From NCBI RefSeq assembly GCF_030464885.1, contig NZ_JALPRJ010000052.1:1-59272 (forward strand): 59,272 bases of DNA, read 5' to 3'. A program made the translations under genes and the position numbers. Numbering within the stretch: the first letter of the stretch is position 1; each line of letters opens with the position of its first letter. The notes beneath the pieces are model-generated. The model was not told where the DNA came from. It saw only the letters and a list, made by a program, of their open reading frames with translations, and did not search any database. Source of the DNA: Caballeronia sp. SEWSISQ10-4 2 (GTDB taxonomy: Bacteria; Pseudomonadota; Gammaproteobacteria; Burkholderiales; Burkholderiaceae). Positions 26,685 to 35,627 of this stretch are shown here, one piece after another.

Positions 26685-27440
26685 TCACCGCGCCAGGGAG
26701 CGGCGCTTTATCTCCAGTTGCGTAATCAACCGCTGCAGCGTGTTTTCCGCCGACCCCGGCAGGCTCATGAATTTGAAGCCGAGCGTGTAGCGCAGATCGC
26801 CCTTCGAATTCACCGTCTTGCGATTCGACATCAGCTGCAAATCGAGCACCACCTTGCCGGGATTGCTGAAATGCAACTCCACGGACTGCAGGATCAAGCC
26901 GACTTCCATGGATGCAACCCGCTCGTCCATGGTTCGCAGCGCAACGCCGCCCAGCGACAGGTCGTTCACTTCAAAGCGAAAACGCTCGCCGTTCGGCAGT
27001 TCGCCACTGCAAATGTACGGATCGAGCACCGGCGCTTCCACGCGGAAATACTCGCGACGCTGCATGTAGAACAGCACCGGCGGAAAGTCCGCTTCAAATG
27101 CCGGGCGACCGTCGAAAACGATTTCACGCGGCGTGCCGGTGGCGAATTCGACGCGAATCCCATCAGGACTCGCGTGAAACATCAGGTTTTCCGACCTGAG
27201 CATGGCGTGGTTCTGCTCGGGGATGCCACCCCAATCGAAGACAAACGTACGCGCGGCCGGCTTCACGTCGAGCAGGCGGGTAACGATCTGCCCCTGGCCA
27301 TGATCGACAGTCAGGAAATCGGCCCGATTAACAAGGTTGCGTAGGGAAACACCGATCTCCAGCGGATTGCGCCGGCCGAAATCGGGAAGCTCGGACTCGT
27401 CGTCTGCGATGTCGGGACCGTTCGACTGATTCATGTTCAT
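26685..27440 (-). CDS. ycgR: YcgR c-di-GMP-binding flagellar brake
   Basis: A 251-residue protein with an N-terminal YcgR domain (about 25-125) and a C-terminal PilZ domain. The PilZ c-di-GMP motifs are visible: RREYFRVEAP (RxxxR) and NDLSLGG (D/NxSxxG). YcgR bound to c-di-GMP contacts the rotor or stators and slows swimming. The start is placed at ATG 27440; a frame to 27524 lacks an obvious ribosome site. It stands between flgK and flgJ on the same strand. A diguanylate cyclase gene lies at 47.4 kb. Confidence 0.92.
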   Translation of the reverse strand: MNMNQSNGPDIADDESELPDFGRRNPLEIGVSLRNLVNRADFLTVDHGQGQIVTRLLDVKPAARTFVFDWGGIPEQNHAMLRSENLMFHASPDGIRVEFATGTPREIVFDGRPAFEADFPPVLFYMQRREYFRVEAPVLDPYICSGELPNGERFRFEVNDLSLGGVALRTMDERVASMEVGLILQSVELHFSNPGKVVLDLQLMSNRKTVNSKGDLRYTLGFKFMSLPGSAENTLQRLITQLEIKRRSLAR

Positions 27441-27832
27441 AAGGCTAGCCGTGTTCGTTTGCTCGCTCGCGTCTGCGTCCGCAGGACTTTTCGAGCGTCC
27501 AACCGGACCCTGCGGATCCGGCACTTCGGTGTTCCATTTAGCGGCAACCAGGCTGAAATATTTAGGGTTGACTGTAAAAAAACATCCCTAACGTCGCATC
27601 TGGCGGCCGAAAACGTTCGCAAAGCGCGCAAATAGAAACGAACCAGCACTTTCTCTCCGTTTCGATGCGGCCCGGCCGGCTGCCTTCCGGGCGCACCATG
27701 CGCCCGTTCCTCGCCGTCAGCCTGCATCTTCTTTTATTGCGACATTGGCCCCGTCGCTTTTGACACATTACTCGTAATACGTTTTGTTTACCTAAATTAG
27801 ATGCAGCAAAAGGTGCGCCGGCTCGCACTCGC
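27441..27832 (-). other. Gap between flgJ and ycgR, with a weak terminator
   Basis: A gap of 392 bases. A short hairpin (GTGCG-N6-CGCAC at 27813-27828, read on the minus strand) followed by CTTTTGC could end the flgB-J operon. An AT-rich stretch at 27760-27805 probably carries the ycgR promoter. No gene is convincing here. Confidence 0.45.
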
Positions 27833-28849
27833 TCAAGCAATGTGCCGCATGATCGAAATCAACTTTTTAGCGTATTGCGGGTCGGTTGCGTAGCCCGCTT
27901 TCTGCATGCCGTGCGCAAAACCGGCGGCGTCGCGTGAGGCTTCCACGACCGGCGCGTAGCGCGGATTGCTCTTGAGCACGCTGGCGTAGTCGGTGAGCGC
28001 GTCTTCGTACGAGTCGTAGGAGCGGAATTTTTCCACCACTTTCTGCGCTTTGCCGTGCACGTACTCCGTAGTTACCGCGCTTACGGTCTTGCCGGTCCAG
28101 TCGCTGGTCGCCTTGATGCCAAACACGTTGTGGGTCGAGCTGCCGTCGCTGTTCTTGATCTCCCGTTTGCCCCAGCCGGACTCGAGCGCCGCCTGGCCGA
28201 TGATAAACCGCGCCGGGATCCCGGTCGCCGAGCTGGCGGCCTGCGCGGGCGCGGCCAGACGGTCGACGAACGAGGCGACCTTGTCCGAGCCGACACCGCG
28301 CGCGGGCGGCGTCAGCGCGCTGTCGGCGCTATAGCCGCTGCCGCTGAGCGAAGCTTTCGACGACGCCGACGACCCTGCCGCGTTGGCATAGGCCTTCGCC
28401 ATTGCGTTCATCGCGGCCATGTTGCCGGCATTCGCGCTGCTGTCGCCGCTCGCGCCCGCTCCGTCCGCCGAGGTGGTGGCGCCAGCGTTGCGCATGAGCT
28501 GCTTGAGCATCATGTCGGCTACGCCAATGCCCTTCGCGCCCACGTTCTGCGCGAGCTGCTGATCGAGCATCGACGTGAAAGTCGCGCTGTCGTGCGAATC
28601 GAAGGGACTGTCGGACGGCGTGGCCTCTCGCATGCTTTTGAGCATCATCTGCGTGAACACTGCGTCGAACTGCTTGGCCGCCGCCTTCAAACCCTGCTGT
28701 GGTGCGGCGTTGGCCTGGGCGCGCATGGCGTCAAAACCCTGCACGTCGAGCGCAAACCGGTTCGACAGCGAATTCAGGCCGCTGTTCGTGTCCGCCGTGT
28801 TCGTCAATGACAGTGCGTTGTTTGCGGTACCGGTCCCGTTTGTGTTCAT
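27833..28849 (-). CDS. flgJ: FlgJ rod cap and peptidoglycan hydrolase
   Basis: A 338-residue two-domain protein. Residues about 45-110 match the rod-cap domain (AAKQFDAVFTQMMLKSMREA). Residues about 190-335 match the glucosaminidase domain, with the catalytic glutamate in GQAALESGWGK and the following HNVFGIKA. It caps the growing rod and cuts the murein layer. The ATG at 28849 follows a GGCGACAAGG stretch. Downstream gene of the flgB-J operon. Confidence 0.95.
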   Translation of the reverse strand: MNTNGTGTANNALSLTNTADTNSGLNSLSNRFALDVQGFDAMRAQANAAPQQGLKAAAKQFDAVFTQMMLKSMREATPSDSPFDSHDSATFTSMLDQQLAQNVGAKGIGVADMMLKQLMRNAGATTSADGAGASGDSSANAGNMAAMNAMAKAYANAAGSSASSKASLSGSGYSADSALTPPARGVGSDKVASFVDRLAAPAQAASSATGIPARFIIGQAALESGWGKREIKNSDGSSTHNVFGIKATSDWTGKTVSAVTTEYVHGKAQKVVEKFRSYDSYEDALTDYASVLKSNPRYAPVVEASRDAAGFAHGMQKAGYATDPQYAKKLISIMRHIA

Positions 28850-28862
28850 GGCCTTGTCGCCT

Positions 28863-29981
28863 TTAGATAACTTCGAGATCGGCGCGCAACGCACCCGCCG
28901 CTTTCATCGATTGCAGAATCGAAATCAAATCCGCCGGCGTCGCGCCGAGGGCATTCAACGCCTTGACGACGTCCGCGAGCGTCGCGCTTGCCGCGACCGT
29001 CTTGAGCGCGCCCGAGTCCTGCTTCATCTGGATGCTCGACTGCCGCGCGGCCACGGTCTGGCCGTTCGAGAACGGACCCGGCTGGCTCACGGCCGTCTGC
29101 GTGTTGATCACCACCGACAGATTGCCGTGTGCAACCGCGCAGTTCTGCAGCGTGACCATCTGGTTCATCACGATGGAACCCGTGCGCGCGTTGACGATCA
29201 CCTTGGCTGCGGCCTGCGACGGCCTGACGTCGATATTCTGCAATTGCGCCATGAACGAGACCACTTGGGACGGATCCGTCGGGGCGCGCAACTGGATCGT
29301 GCGGCCGTCGAGCGCCATCGCCGTGCCCGTGCCGAAATCGTTGTTCACCGCCGCAACGATCTTCTGCGCGGTGTCGAAGTCCAGGGTGTTGAGTTCCATC
29401 GTCATCACGCCGCCGGCTTGCGTCACGGCAGCAGGCACAGCCCGTTCGACGATCGCGCCAGACGGAATGCGGCCCACCGCGAGCTGGTTGACCTGGACCC
29501 GGCTGCCGTTGGCGCTCGCGCCCGCGCCGCCGACCGCGAGATTGCCCTGCGCCATGGCGTAGACCTGGCCGTCGGCGCCTTTGAGCGGCGCCATCAGCAA
29601 CGTGCCGCCGCGCAGGCTCTTGGCATTGCCCAGCGACGACACCGTCACGTCGATGGCTTCACCCGGCCGCGCGAACGGCGGCAGCACGGCCGTCACCATC
29701 ACGGCCGCGACGTTTTTCAACTGCATGTTCTGCGTGGTCGACGAATTCAGCGTAATGCCGAGGTTGCCGAGCATGTTCACCAAGCTTTGCGTGGTGAACG
29801 GCGTCTGGGTGGTCTGGTCGCCGGTGCCGTCGAGACCCACTATGAGGCCGTAGCCGATCAGCGGATTGTCACGCACGCCCTGGAACGAGACCAGGTCCTT
29901 GAGGCGCTCCGCCTGCGCGGCCTGCGGAAGTGCAGCAGCGAGCGCCAGCGCAAAGAGAACGAAGCGAAGAACGAGTTTCAT
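28863..29981 (-). CDS. flgI: FlgI P-ring protein
   Basis: A 372-residue periplasmic protein with a Sec signal (FVLFALALAAALPQAAQA) and the family start ERLKDLVSFQGVRDNPLIGY. It forms the P ring around the rod in the peptidoglycan layer. It lies 13 bases before flgJ and 2 bases after flgH. Confidence 0.97.
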   Translation of the reverse strand: MKLVLRFVLFALALAAALPQAAQAERLKDLVSFQGVRDNPLIGYGLIVGLDGTGDQTTQTPFTTQSLVNMLGNLGITLNSSTTQNMQLKNVAAVMVTAVLPPFARPGEAIDVTVSSLGNAKSLRGGTLLMAPLKGADGQVYAMAQGNLAVGGAGASANGSRVQVNQLAVGRIPSGAIVERAVPAAVTQAGGVMTMELNTLDFDTAQKIVAAVNNDFGTGTAMALDGRTIQLRAPTDPSQVVSFMAQLQNIDVRPSQAAAKVIVNARTGSIVMNQMVTLQNCAVAHGNLSVVINTQTAVSQPGPFSNGQTVAARQSSIQMKQDSGALKTVAASATLADVVKALNALGATPADLISILQSMKAAGALRADLEVI

Positions 29982-29983
29982 GA

Positions 29984-30667
29984 TCAGAAAGGCGCCAGGT
30001 TGAGAAAGAAGCGCTGGAGCCAGCCCATGTTTTGCGCCTCGTCGATATAGCCCTTCGCCGAGTATTCGATCTTCGCGTCCGCCACCTGGGTGGAAAAGAC
30101 CGTGTTGGTGCCGGAGATGGTGGTCGGATTGACGACGCCCGAGAAGCGCACGAATTCGTTGCCCTGGTTGATAAGCATCTGCTTCTCGCCGCTCACTTCC
30201 AGGTTGCCGTTGGGCAGGACACCAGTGACAGTGACTGTCAGCGTGCCGTTGAAGGTATTGGCCGCGCTCGCGCCGCCTGTGCCATTAAAGCCGCTTGAGC
30301 CGCTGGCGCTCAGGTTGGTGTTGTGGAAGAGGCCGCCGAAGATGCCTGGCGTGACCGGCACGGCGAACGCCTCGCTGGCGTTGCGCGCCGCCGCCGCCGC
30401 CGACGACTTCGTCGCATTGACGTTTTCCGCGATCACGATGGTGATGATGTCGCCGGTATTGCGCGGACGCTGGTCCTCGAACAGCGGCCGTCCCGCGTAG
30501 CCCGCGTTGTAGATCGCGCCAGGCGACGCCGAATTGAGCGGCGCCGCCGGCGGCCGCGCGGTCATCGGCTGCTGGGTGATCGGCTCTCTGGGCACGAGCG
30601 CGCAGGCCGCCAGCGCGACCAGCGCCAGCACCGACGCGCTGCGAGTACGTGAGATAAGTGATGACAT
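29984..30667 (-). CDS. flgH: FlgH L-ring lipoprotein
   Basis: A 227-residue lipoprotein with a lipobox LAAC near residues 19-22 and the L-ring pattern GDIITIVIAENVNATKSS and C-terminal EYSAKGYIDEAQNMGWLQRF. It forms the outer-membrane ring of the basal body. Part of the flgB-J operon. Confidence 0.96.
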   Translation of the reverse strand: MSSLISRTRSASVLALVALAACALVPREPITQQPMTARPPAAPLNSASPGAIYNAGYAGRPLFEDQRPRNTGDIITIVIAENVNATKSSAAAAARNASEAFAVPVTPGIFGGLFHNTNLSASGSSGFNGTGGASAANTFNGTLTVTVTGVLPNGNLEVSGEKQMLINQGNEFVRFSGVVNPTTISGTNTVFSTQVADAKIEYSAKGYIDEAQNMGWLQRFFLNLAPF

Positions 30668-30713
30668 CTTCGTGATCCTTCGGCAATGACGCCGCTGATG
30701 CGGGCGATACCGC

Positions 30714-31502
30714 TTAAACCTGCATCTGGCTCAGCGTTTGCAGCATCTGATCCGACGTGGTCACCGCCTTGCTGTTGATTTCATAGGCGCGCTGGGTCTG
30801 GATCATGTTCACCAGCTCCTGGACCACGTTCACATTCGACGACTCCACGTAACCCTGTTGCAACTGGCCCGCGCCGTTCAGGCCCGGCGTCACGACGTTG
30901 GCGTTCCCGGACGAAGCAGTTTCCGCGAACAGGTTCTCACCGCGCGCGTCGAGGCCGGCTGGGTTGATGAAGGTCGCGAGTTGCAACTGGCCTACGGTGG
31001 TGTTGGCCGCGCTGCCCTGCTGCGTGACCGTGACCGTGCCGTCCGAGCCGATCGTCATGCCGGTCGCGGTCGTGGGGATCGTGATGGCCGGGCTCACCGG
31101 ATAACCGCTCGACGTGACCATCTGGCCTTGCGCATTGGTCTGGAACGAACCGTCGCGGGTGTAGGCCGTCGTGCCGTCGGGCATCGTCACCTGGAAAAAG
31201 CCGTTGCCGTTGATGGCGACGTCCTTCGAGTTACCGGTCTGCTGCAGATTGCCCTGCGTGTAGAGGCGCTCGGTTGCGACCTGTTGCACGCCGGTGCCGA
31301 TCTGGCTGCCCGATGCCAGTTCGGTCTGCTGCGTCGAGTTCGCGCCCGGCTGGCGGACCGTCTGATACAGCAAGTCCTCGAACACCGCGCGCGAACCTTT
31401 GAAGCCGTTCGTGGCGACGTTGGCGAGATTGTTCGAGATCACGTCCATCTGCGACTGCTGTGCATTCATGCCGGTCGCGGCGATGTAAAGAGAGCGGTTC
31501 AT
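30714..31502 (-). CDS. flgG: FlgG distal rod protein
   Basis: A 262-residue protein with the N-terminal rod motif MDVISNNLANVATNGFKGSR and the C-terminal NVVQELVNMIQTQRAYEINS. FlgG forms the distal rod. Length matches the family. It lies 46 bases before flgH and 24 after flgF. Confidence 0.97.
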   Translation of the reverse strand: MNRSLYIAATGMNAQQSQMDVISNNLANVATNGFKGSRAVFEDLLYQTVRQPGANSTQQTELASGSQIGTGVQQVATERLYTQGNLQQTGNSKDVAINGNGFFQVTMPDGTTAYTRDGSFQTNAQGQMVTSSGYPVSPAITIPTTATGMTIGSDGTVTVTQQGSAANTTVGQLQLATFINPAGLDARGENLFAETASSGNANVVTPGLNGAGQLQQGYVESSNVNVVQELVNMIQTQRAYEINSKAVTTSDQMLQTLSQMQV

Positions 31503-31526
31503 GGTTTTTATCCTGTGAGCTGCGGA

Positions 31527-32282
31527 TTAACTGAAGTCGAGCAGCTTGTTAGCCGACTGATCGTTCTGGTTCGCCGAATCGAGCAACTTGGTCTGCATCT
31601 GGAACTGGCGGGCGTTGGTGATCATGTCGACCATCGCGGACACCGCATTCACGTTACTGCCTTCCAGCGACGCCGGGGCCACCGCCACCGCGGGATCGGC
31701 GTCGGCGGGCTGGCCGTCTGCGGTGCGAAACAGACCGTCGTCGCCGCGCGCCATGGTCGTCGCATCGGGATTGACGAGCTTTAACTGGTCAACGGTTGCG
31801 ATCGCTGTCGGCGGGTCGCCCGGAATCAGCGCGTTCACCGTGCCGTCCTTGCCGATCGTGACCGCCGCGCCGGGCGGAATGGACATCGGGCCGCTATTGC
31901 CGAGCACCGGCAGGTTGTTCGCCGTCACCAGCTGGCCGTTGGCATCGACATGCAGATTGCCGGCGCGCGTGTACGCCTCCGAGCCGTCGGCCGTCTGCAC
32001 CGAAAGCCAGCCCGGACCCTGGATGGCGACATCGAGCGGATTGCCGGTCTGCTGGATCGGACCGGGCGTGTAATCGGCGCTCGGCGTGGACGACAGCACG
32101 AAGGTGCGTGTGCTTGCGTCCCCGGCCGCGTTGCCCTCGAAATTCATCGGCACTTGTCGAAACGCGGAAAGCTGCGCACGAAACCCCGTCGTCGACGCGT
32201 TCGCGAGGTTGTTCGCTGTGACGCTCTGCTGCTCGAGCGCCTGCGCGGCGCCGCTCATCGCGGTATAGATCAGTCGATCCAT
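31527..32282 (-). CDS. flgF: FlgF proximal rod protein
   Basis: A 251-residue protein with SVTANNLANASTTGFRAQLS at the start and NVNAVSAMVDMITNARQFQM near the end, the rod-family helices. FlgF is a proximal rod subunit. It lies in the order flgE-flgF-flgG. Confidence 0.95.
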   Translation of the reverse strand: MDRLIYTAMSGAAQALEQQSVTANNLANASTTGFRAQLSAFRQVPMNFEGNAAGDASTRTFVLSSTPSADYTPGPIQQTGNPLDVAIQGPGWLSVQTADGSEAYTRAGNLHVDANGQLVTANNLPVLGNSGPMSIPPGAAVTIGKDGTVNALIPGDPPTAIATVDQLKLVNPDATTMARGDDGLFRTADGQPADADPAVAVAPASLEGSNVNAVSAMVDMITNARQFQMQTKLLDSANQNDQSANKLLDFS

Positions 32283-32316
32283 GTGTGACTCTCTTGTGCC
32301 CGGCCTGCGGCGGCGC

Positions 32317-33576
32317 TTACAGGTTGATGAGCGTCTGGTCGACGGCTTGCTGCGTCTTGATGGTCTGCGCGTTCGCCTGGTAATTGCGCTGCGCCGTGAT
32401 CAGGTCCACGAGCGAGTTGGTCAGGTCGACGTTCGAGTTTTCCACCGCGCCGCCTTGCAGCGAACCGTGGTTGGTCGAACCGGGCACCGACACCTGCGCC
32501 ACGCCCGATGCCGCGGTCTGCTGGAAGTTGTTGCCGCCGAGGTTCTGCAAGCCGTTCTGGTTCGCGAACGTAGCCAGCGCGATCTGACCGAGCGCTTGCG
32601 TCTTGCCGTTCGTGTACGTGCCCGTCAGCGTGCCGTCCGTGTTGACCGAAAAGCCGGCCAGTTCGCTCGATGAATAGCCGTCCTGGCTGCTGCTCACGAG
32701 GCCCGTCGTCGCGCCGTACTGGGTTGTGCCGGCGAATGACATCGACATCGTCTGCACGGCCCCGGCGACGTTGGACGCGGCATCCGGAATCGAAAAGGCG
32801 AACGGCGCAATGGCGGTGGCGGGCGGCGTCGGAATTAGGTTGCCCGATGAGTCGAACGTGACCTTGCCGAGATCGCCGGCCGTGCCGGTCGCGGTTCCGG
32901 TGACCGGCGTGTTGGCCGTGCCGGTGGTGGCATACGCCTCCCACGATCCCGTCGACTGCTTGACGAAATACACGTTCACGGCATGCGTGCCGCCGAGCGA
33001 GTCGTTGACGTTGATCGAGCTGGTGGCGTTGTAGGTGGTCGAGTCGGTCGCGTTGAACGGCGTTGCGCTCGGCACGGTGGCCTGCGAGTTCAGGTTGAAC
33101 GCAAAACTCACGTTCTTCGTGGCCGACGGCGGCAGATTCGAGTTCGGCACGACAAGCGGCACCGTCGACGCGCTGCTGATGATGCCCTGCGCATTGGCTG
33201 CATAACCCATCAGCGTCTGGCCCTGGGCGTTGACGATCGTGCCGTTGGACGCGAGGTTGAAAACGCCATTGCGCGAGTAGACGGTCGCGCCATTAGCCGA
33301 CATCTGGAAAAAGCCATTGCCGTTGATCGCGACATCCAGCGCCTGGCTCGTCGTGGTGATCGTGCCTTGGCCGAACTGCTGCTGCACTTCCGACATCTGC
33401 GAACCGATGCCGATCTGGTTGTTCACGGCGGTGGCCACCGAGTTCGCGTACATATCGGCGAACTGCGCCTGGCCTTGTTTGAAGCCGACGGTGTTCGCGT
33501 TGGCAATGTTGTTGCCGATCACATCGAGGTCGTTCGACGCGCCGGACAAACCAGATAAACCTTGTTGGTAACCCAT
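32317..33576 (-). CDS. flgE: FlgE hook protein
   Basis: A 419-residue hook subunit starting MGYQQGLSGLSGASNDLDVI with NNIANANTVGFKQGQAQF and ending NSLVDLITAQRNYQANAQTI. The middle D1/D2 region is Ser/Thr/Gly-rich. About 130 copies build the hook. The usual start MSFQQGLSG is MGYQQGLSG here. Confidence 0.97.
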   Translation of the reverse strand: MGYQQGLSGLSGASNDLDVIGNNIANANTVGFKQGQAQFADMYANSVATAVNNQIGIGSQMSEVQQQFGQGTITTTSQALDVAINGNGFFQMSANGATVYSRNGVFNLASNGTIVNAQGQTLMGYAANAQGIISSASTVPLVVPNSNLPPSATKNVSFAFNLNSQATVPSATPFNATDSTTYNATSSINVNDSLGGTHAVNVYFVKQSTGSWEAYATTGTANTPVTGTATGTAGDLGKVTFDSSGNLIPTPPATAIAPFAFSIPDAASNVAGAVQTMSMSFAGTTQYGATTGLVSSSQDGYSSSELAGFSVNTDGTLTGTYTNGKTQALGQIALATFANQNGLQNLGGNNFQQTAASGVAQVSVPGSTNHGSLQGGAVENSNVDLTNSLVDLITAQRNYQANAQTIKTQQAVDQTLINL

Positions 33577-33618
33577 GACGGTCTCCGCTTCTAGAAGAGT
33601 GAGCTAATGAATAAGGGC

Positions 33619-34353
33619 TTAGAGAATCGATGCGATGCTGGTCAACGGAACCGACTTGCCAGTTGAAAGCATGACACCCGTCGTGCCGTCGCCCTGCTGC
33701 ACCACGCTCTGCACGGTCGAAGCGGACAGCGCGGTCGCCGTAGCTGCTGCGCCGTTGATCGTGCCTGCCGCCGAAATGGTGTAGGTGCCGTCGGGAAGTG
33801 TCGCGCCGGTCTTGTCAGTTGGCGTCCAGCCTGTGATCGGCACCACGCCCGCGGACTGCGGCCCGAGGTCGATCGTCTGCACCACCTGGCCGGCGCTGTT
33901 CGTGACACTCACCGTCATGTCGCCGAGCGCGTTCGCCGTCTGCGCGCCGAAGCTGGTGGCCTTGCCGCCGCTCACGGTGATGGTGTTGCCCGGGGCGAGC
34001 ACGGTCGCACCGATCAGCGACGCAGCCTGTGCCGACTGTCCTGCCGACAACTGCGTCGCGAGCGAGCTCAGCGATGTGTTGAGCTGGCCGATACCCGACA
34101 CCGTGCTGATCTGCGCGAGTTGCGAAGTCATCTGCGAGCTGTCGGCCGGGTTGGTCGGGTCCTGGTTCTTGAGCTGCGTGACGAGCAAGGTCAGGAATGT
34201 GTTCTGCAGGTCCGATGCCGACTGACCGCCGGTCGCGCTGGAGCTCGAACTCGCCGCCGATGAACTCGACGAGCTCGTCGTGCCGTTCATGGTGTTGAGC
34301 AACGTCTGCGACATCGTCGTGCCGGTGTTGCCGATCGTAGTGTTGGTTGTCAC
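33619..34353 (-). CDS. flgD: FlgD hook cap protein
   Basis: A 244-residue protein with the FlgD N-terminal export and cap motif (FLTLLVTQLKNQDPTNPADS) and C-terminal FlgD Ig/Tudor-like domains (WTPTDKTGATLPDGTYTISA). It caps the growing hook. A Ser/Ala tract at 30-45 is low complexity. The start codon is GTG at 34353 with GAGGACA upstream. Confidence 0.95.
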   Translation of the reverse strand: MTTNTTIGNTGTTMSQTLLNTMNGTTSSSSSSAASSSSSATGGQSASDLQNTFLTLLVTQLKNQDPTNPADSSQMTSQLAQISTVSGIGQLNTSLSSLATQLSAGQSAQAASLIGATVLAPGNTITVSGGKATSFGAQTANALGDMTVSVTNSAGQVVQTIDLGPQSAGVVPITGWTPTDKTGATLPDGTYTISAAGTINGAAATATALSASTVQSVVQQGDGTTGVMLSTGKSVPLTSIASIL

Positions 34354-34363
34354 GGGATTGTCC

Positions 34364-34789
34364 TCAGGTTCCGATCGTCAGGGTCTTAAGCATCAGCTGC
34401 TTGGCGGTATTGAGCGTTTCCACATTCGCCTGATACGAACGAGACGCCGAAATCATGTTGACCATTTCCTGCACGGGATCGACGTTCGGCATGGTCACGT
34501 AGCCGTCCGTGTTTGCTGCGGGATTGCTCGGGTCGTAGCTGGTTTTCATCGGCGTCGGGTCGTCGATCACGCCCGTCACCTGCACGCCGCCCACTTGCTG
34601 GCCGGACGCCGTGCGCGCGCCGCCGAGCGGATCGACGGCGAACACCACCTGCTTCGCCTTGTACGGCTGGCCGTCCGGGCCCGTCGTGCTGTCCGCGTTC
34701 GCCAGGTTCGAGGCGGTCACGTTCAGGCGCTGCGCCTGGGCGGACATCGCCGAACCGGCTACGTTGAAGATGTTCAGTAAAGAGGGCAT
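34364..34789 (-). CDS. flgC: FlgC proximal rod protein
   Basis: A 141-residue rod subunit with SAMSAQAQRLNVTASNLANA at the start and DPVQEMVNMISASRSYQANV near the end. It lies between flgB and flgD and matches the family length. Confidence 0.97.
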   Translation of the reverse strand: MPSLLNIFNVAGSAMSAQAQRLNVTASNLANADSTTGPDGQPYKAKQVVFAVDPLGGARTASGQQVGGVQVTGVIDDPTPMKTSYDPSNPAANTDGYVTMPNVDPVQEMVNMISASRSYQANVETLNTAKQLMLKTLTIGT

Positions 34790-34829
34790 TGCTTCTCCTC
34801 GTGGCTTGCCTGTTAGGCGCTGGGGGCGG

Positions 34830-35321
34830 TCAGTTCGACGTGATCGCCGAGAGCATCGTCTTGATCTGCCCCGACAGAACGGTCATGCCGGCTTCGTAAT
34901 GCAGCGCGTTGTCCGCGAACTGGACCCGCTCCGAATCCATGTCGACGGTGTTGCCGTCCAGCGCCGGCTGGCTCGGAATCCGGTACGCGAGACGGCCGTA
35001 GTCGTCGGTGCTGCCACCGCTTGCTGTGAGCGTCGTATTGCCGGACATATGTCCCGCCGATGTCGTCGCGAGCCCGGCGCCAGCCGAGACGGTTACCGGC
35101 TGCGCCATTTGGAGCTGCGCCGTGCCGGAAGCTGTCGGGTCCGCCGTCGCGCCAGTCTTTTTCAGCGCGCCTGCGAGGGCGCTGGAGAAATCGACGTCGC
35201 GCGCCTTGTAGCCCGGGGTGTCGGCGTTCGCAATATTCGACGACAGCAACTCCTGCCGGTACGCGCGCACATCCAGCGCTTCGCGGCCGAAGGCAAATTC
35301 CTTGTCGAGTTTGTCCAGCAT
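34830..35321 (-). CDS. flgB: FlgB proximal rod protein
   Basis: A 163-residue rod subunit with YRQELLSSNIANADTPGYKA near residues 22-41 and FADNALHYEAGMTVLSGQIK near the end. It is the first gene of the flgBCDEFGHIJ operon and has a strong AAGGAGG ribosome site. Confidence 0.97.
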   Translation of the reverse strand: MLDKLDKEFAFGREALDVRAYRQELLSSNIANADTPGYKARDVDFSSALAGALKKTGATADPTASGTAQLQMAQPVTVSAGAGLATTSAGHMSGNTTLTASGGSTDDYGRLAYRIPSQPALDGNTVDMDSERVQFADNALHYEAGMTVLSGQIKTMLSAITSN

Positions 35322-35627
35322 GGCGGTCCTCCTTCAGCTTCGGATGCTTCGGATCTTGTCTGCGATGTTTCACCGTCGATGAAGCCAGGCGCTGGAGCCA
35401 AGCGCGGTCATCAAAGACTTTTGCATGAGACGAATCTTAGGAGCGAGACGCAAGATGCAATCAGACGAATAACAGGGAAAGCCGGCCTCTATTCGACGCT
35501 TGCCTTTACCCGCCGAAATCTAAAATTCGTCTCGTGGGTTGATCATTTGAGGAATTCCTCGACGTTGGATGAGCGGTTTCTCGTTTTTGGTTTGCCGGAT
35601 TCGCGGGTTTTGTTTGGGAGAAACACA
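35322..35627. promoter_or_regulatory. flgB / flgA divergent promoter region
   Basis: 306 bases between two divergent flagellar operons. The central part (35400-35560) is richer in A and T than the flanking genes. I find no sigma-28 consensus, which fits early/middle-class control by FlhDC with sigma-70, but I cannot point to a convincing FlhDC box. Confidence 0.5.
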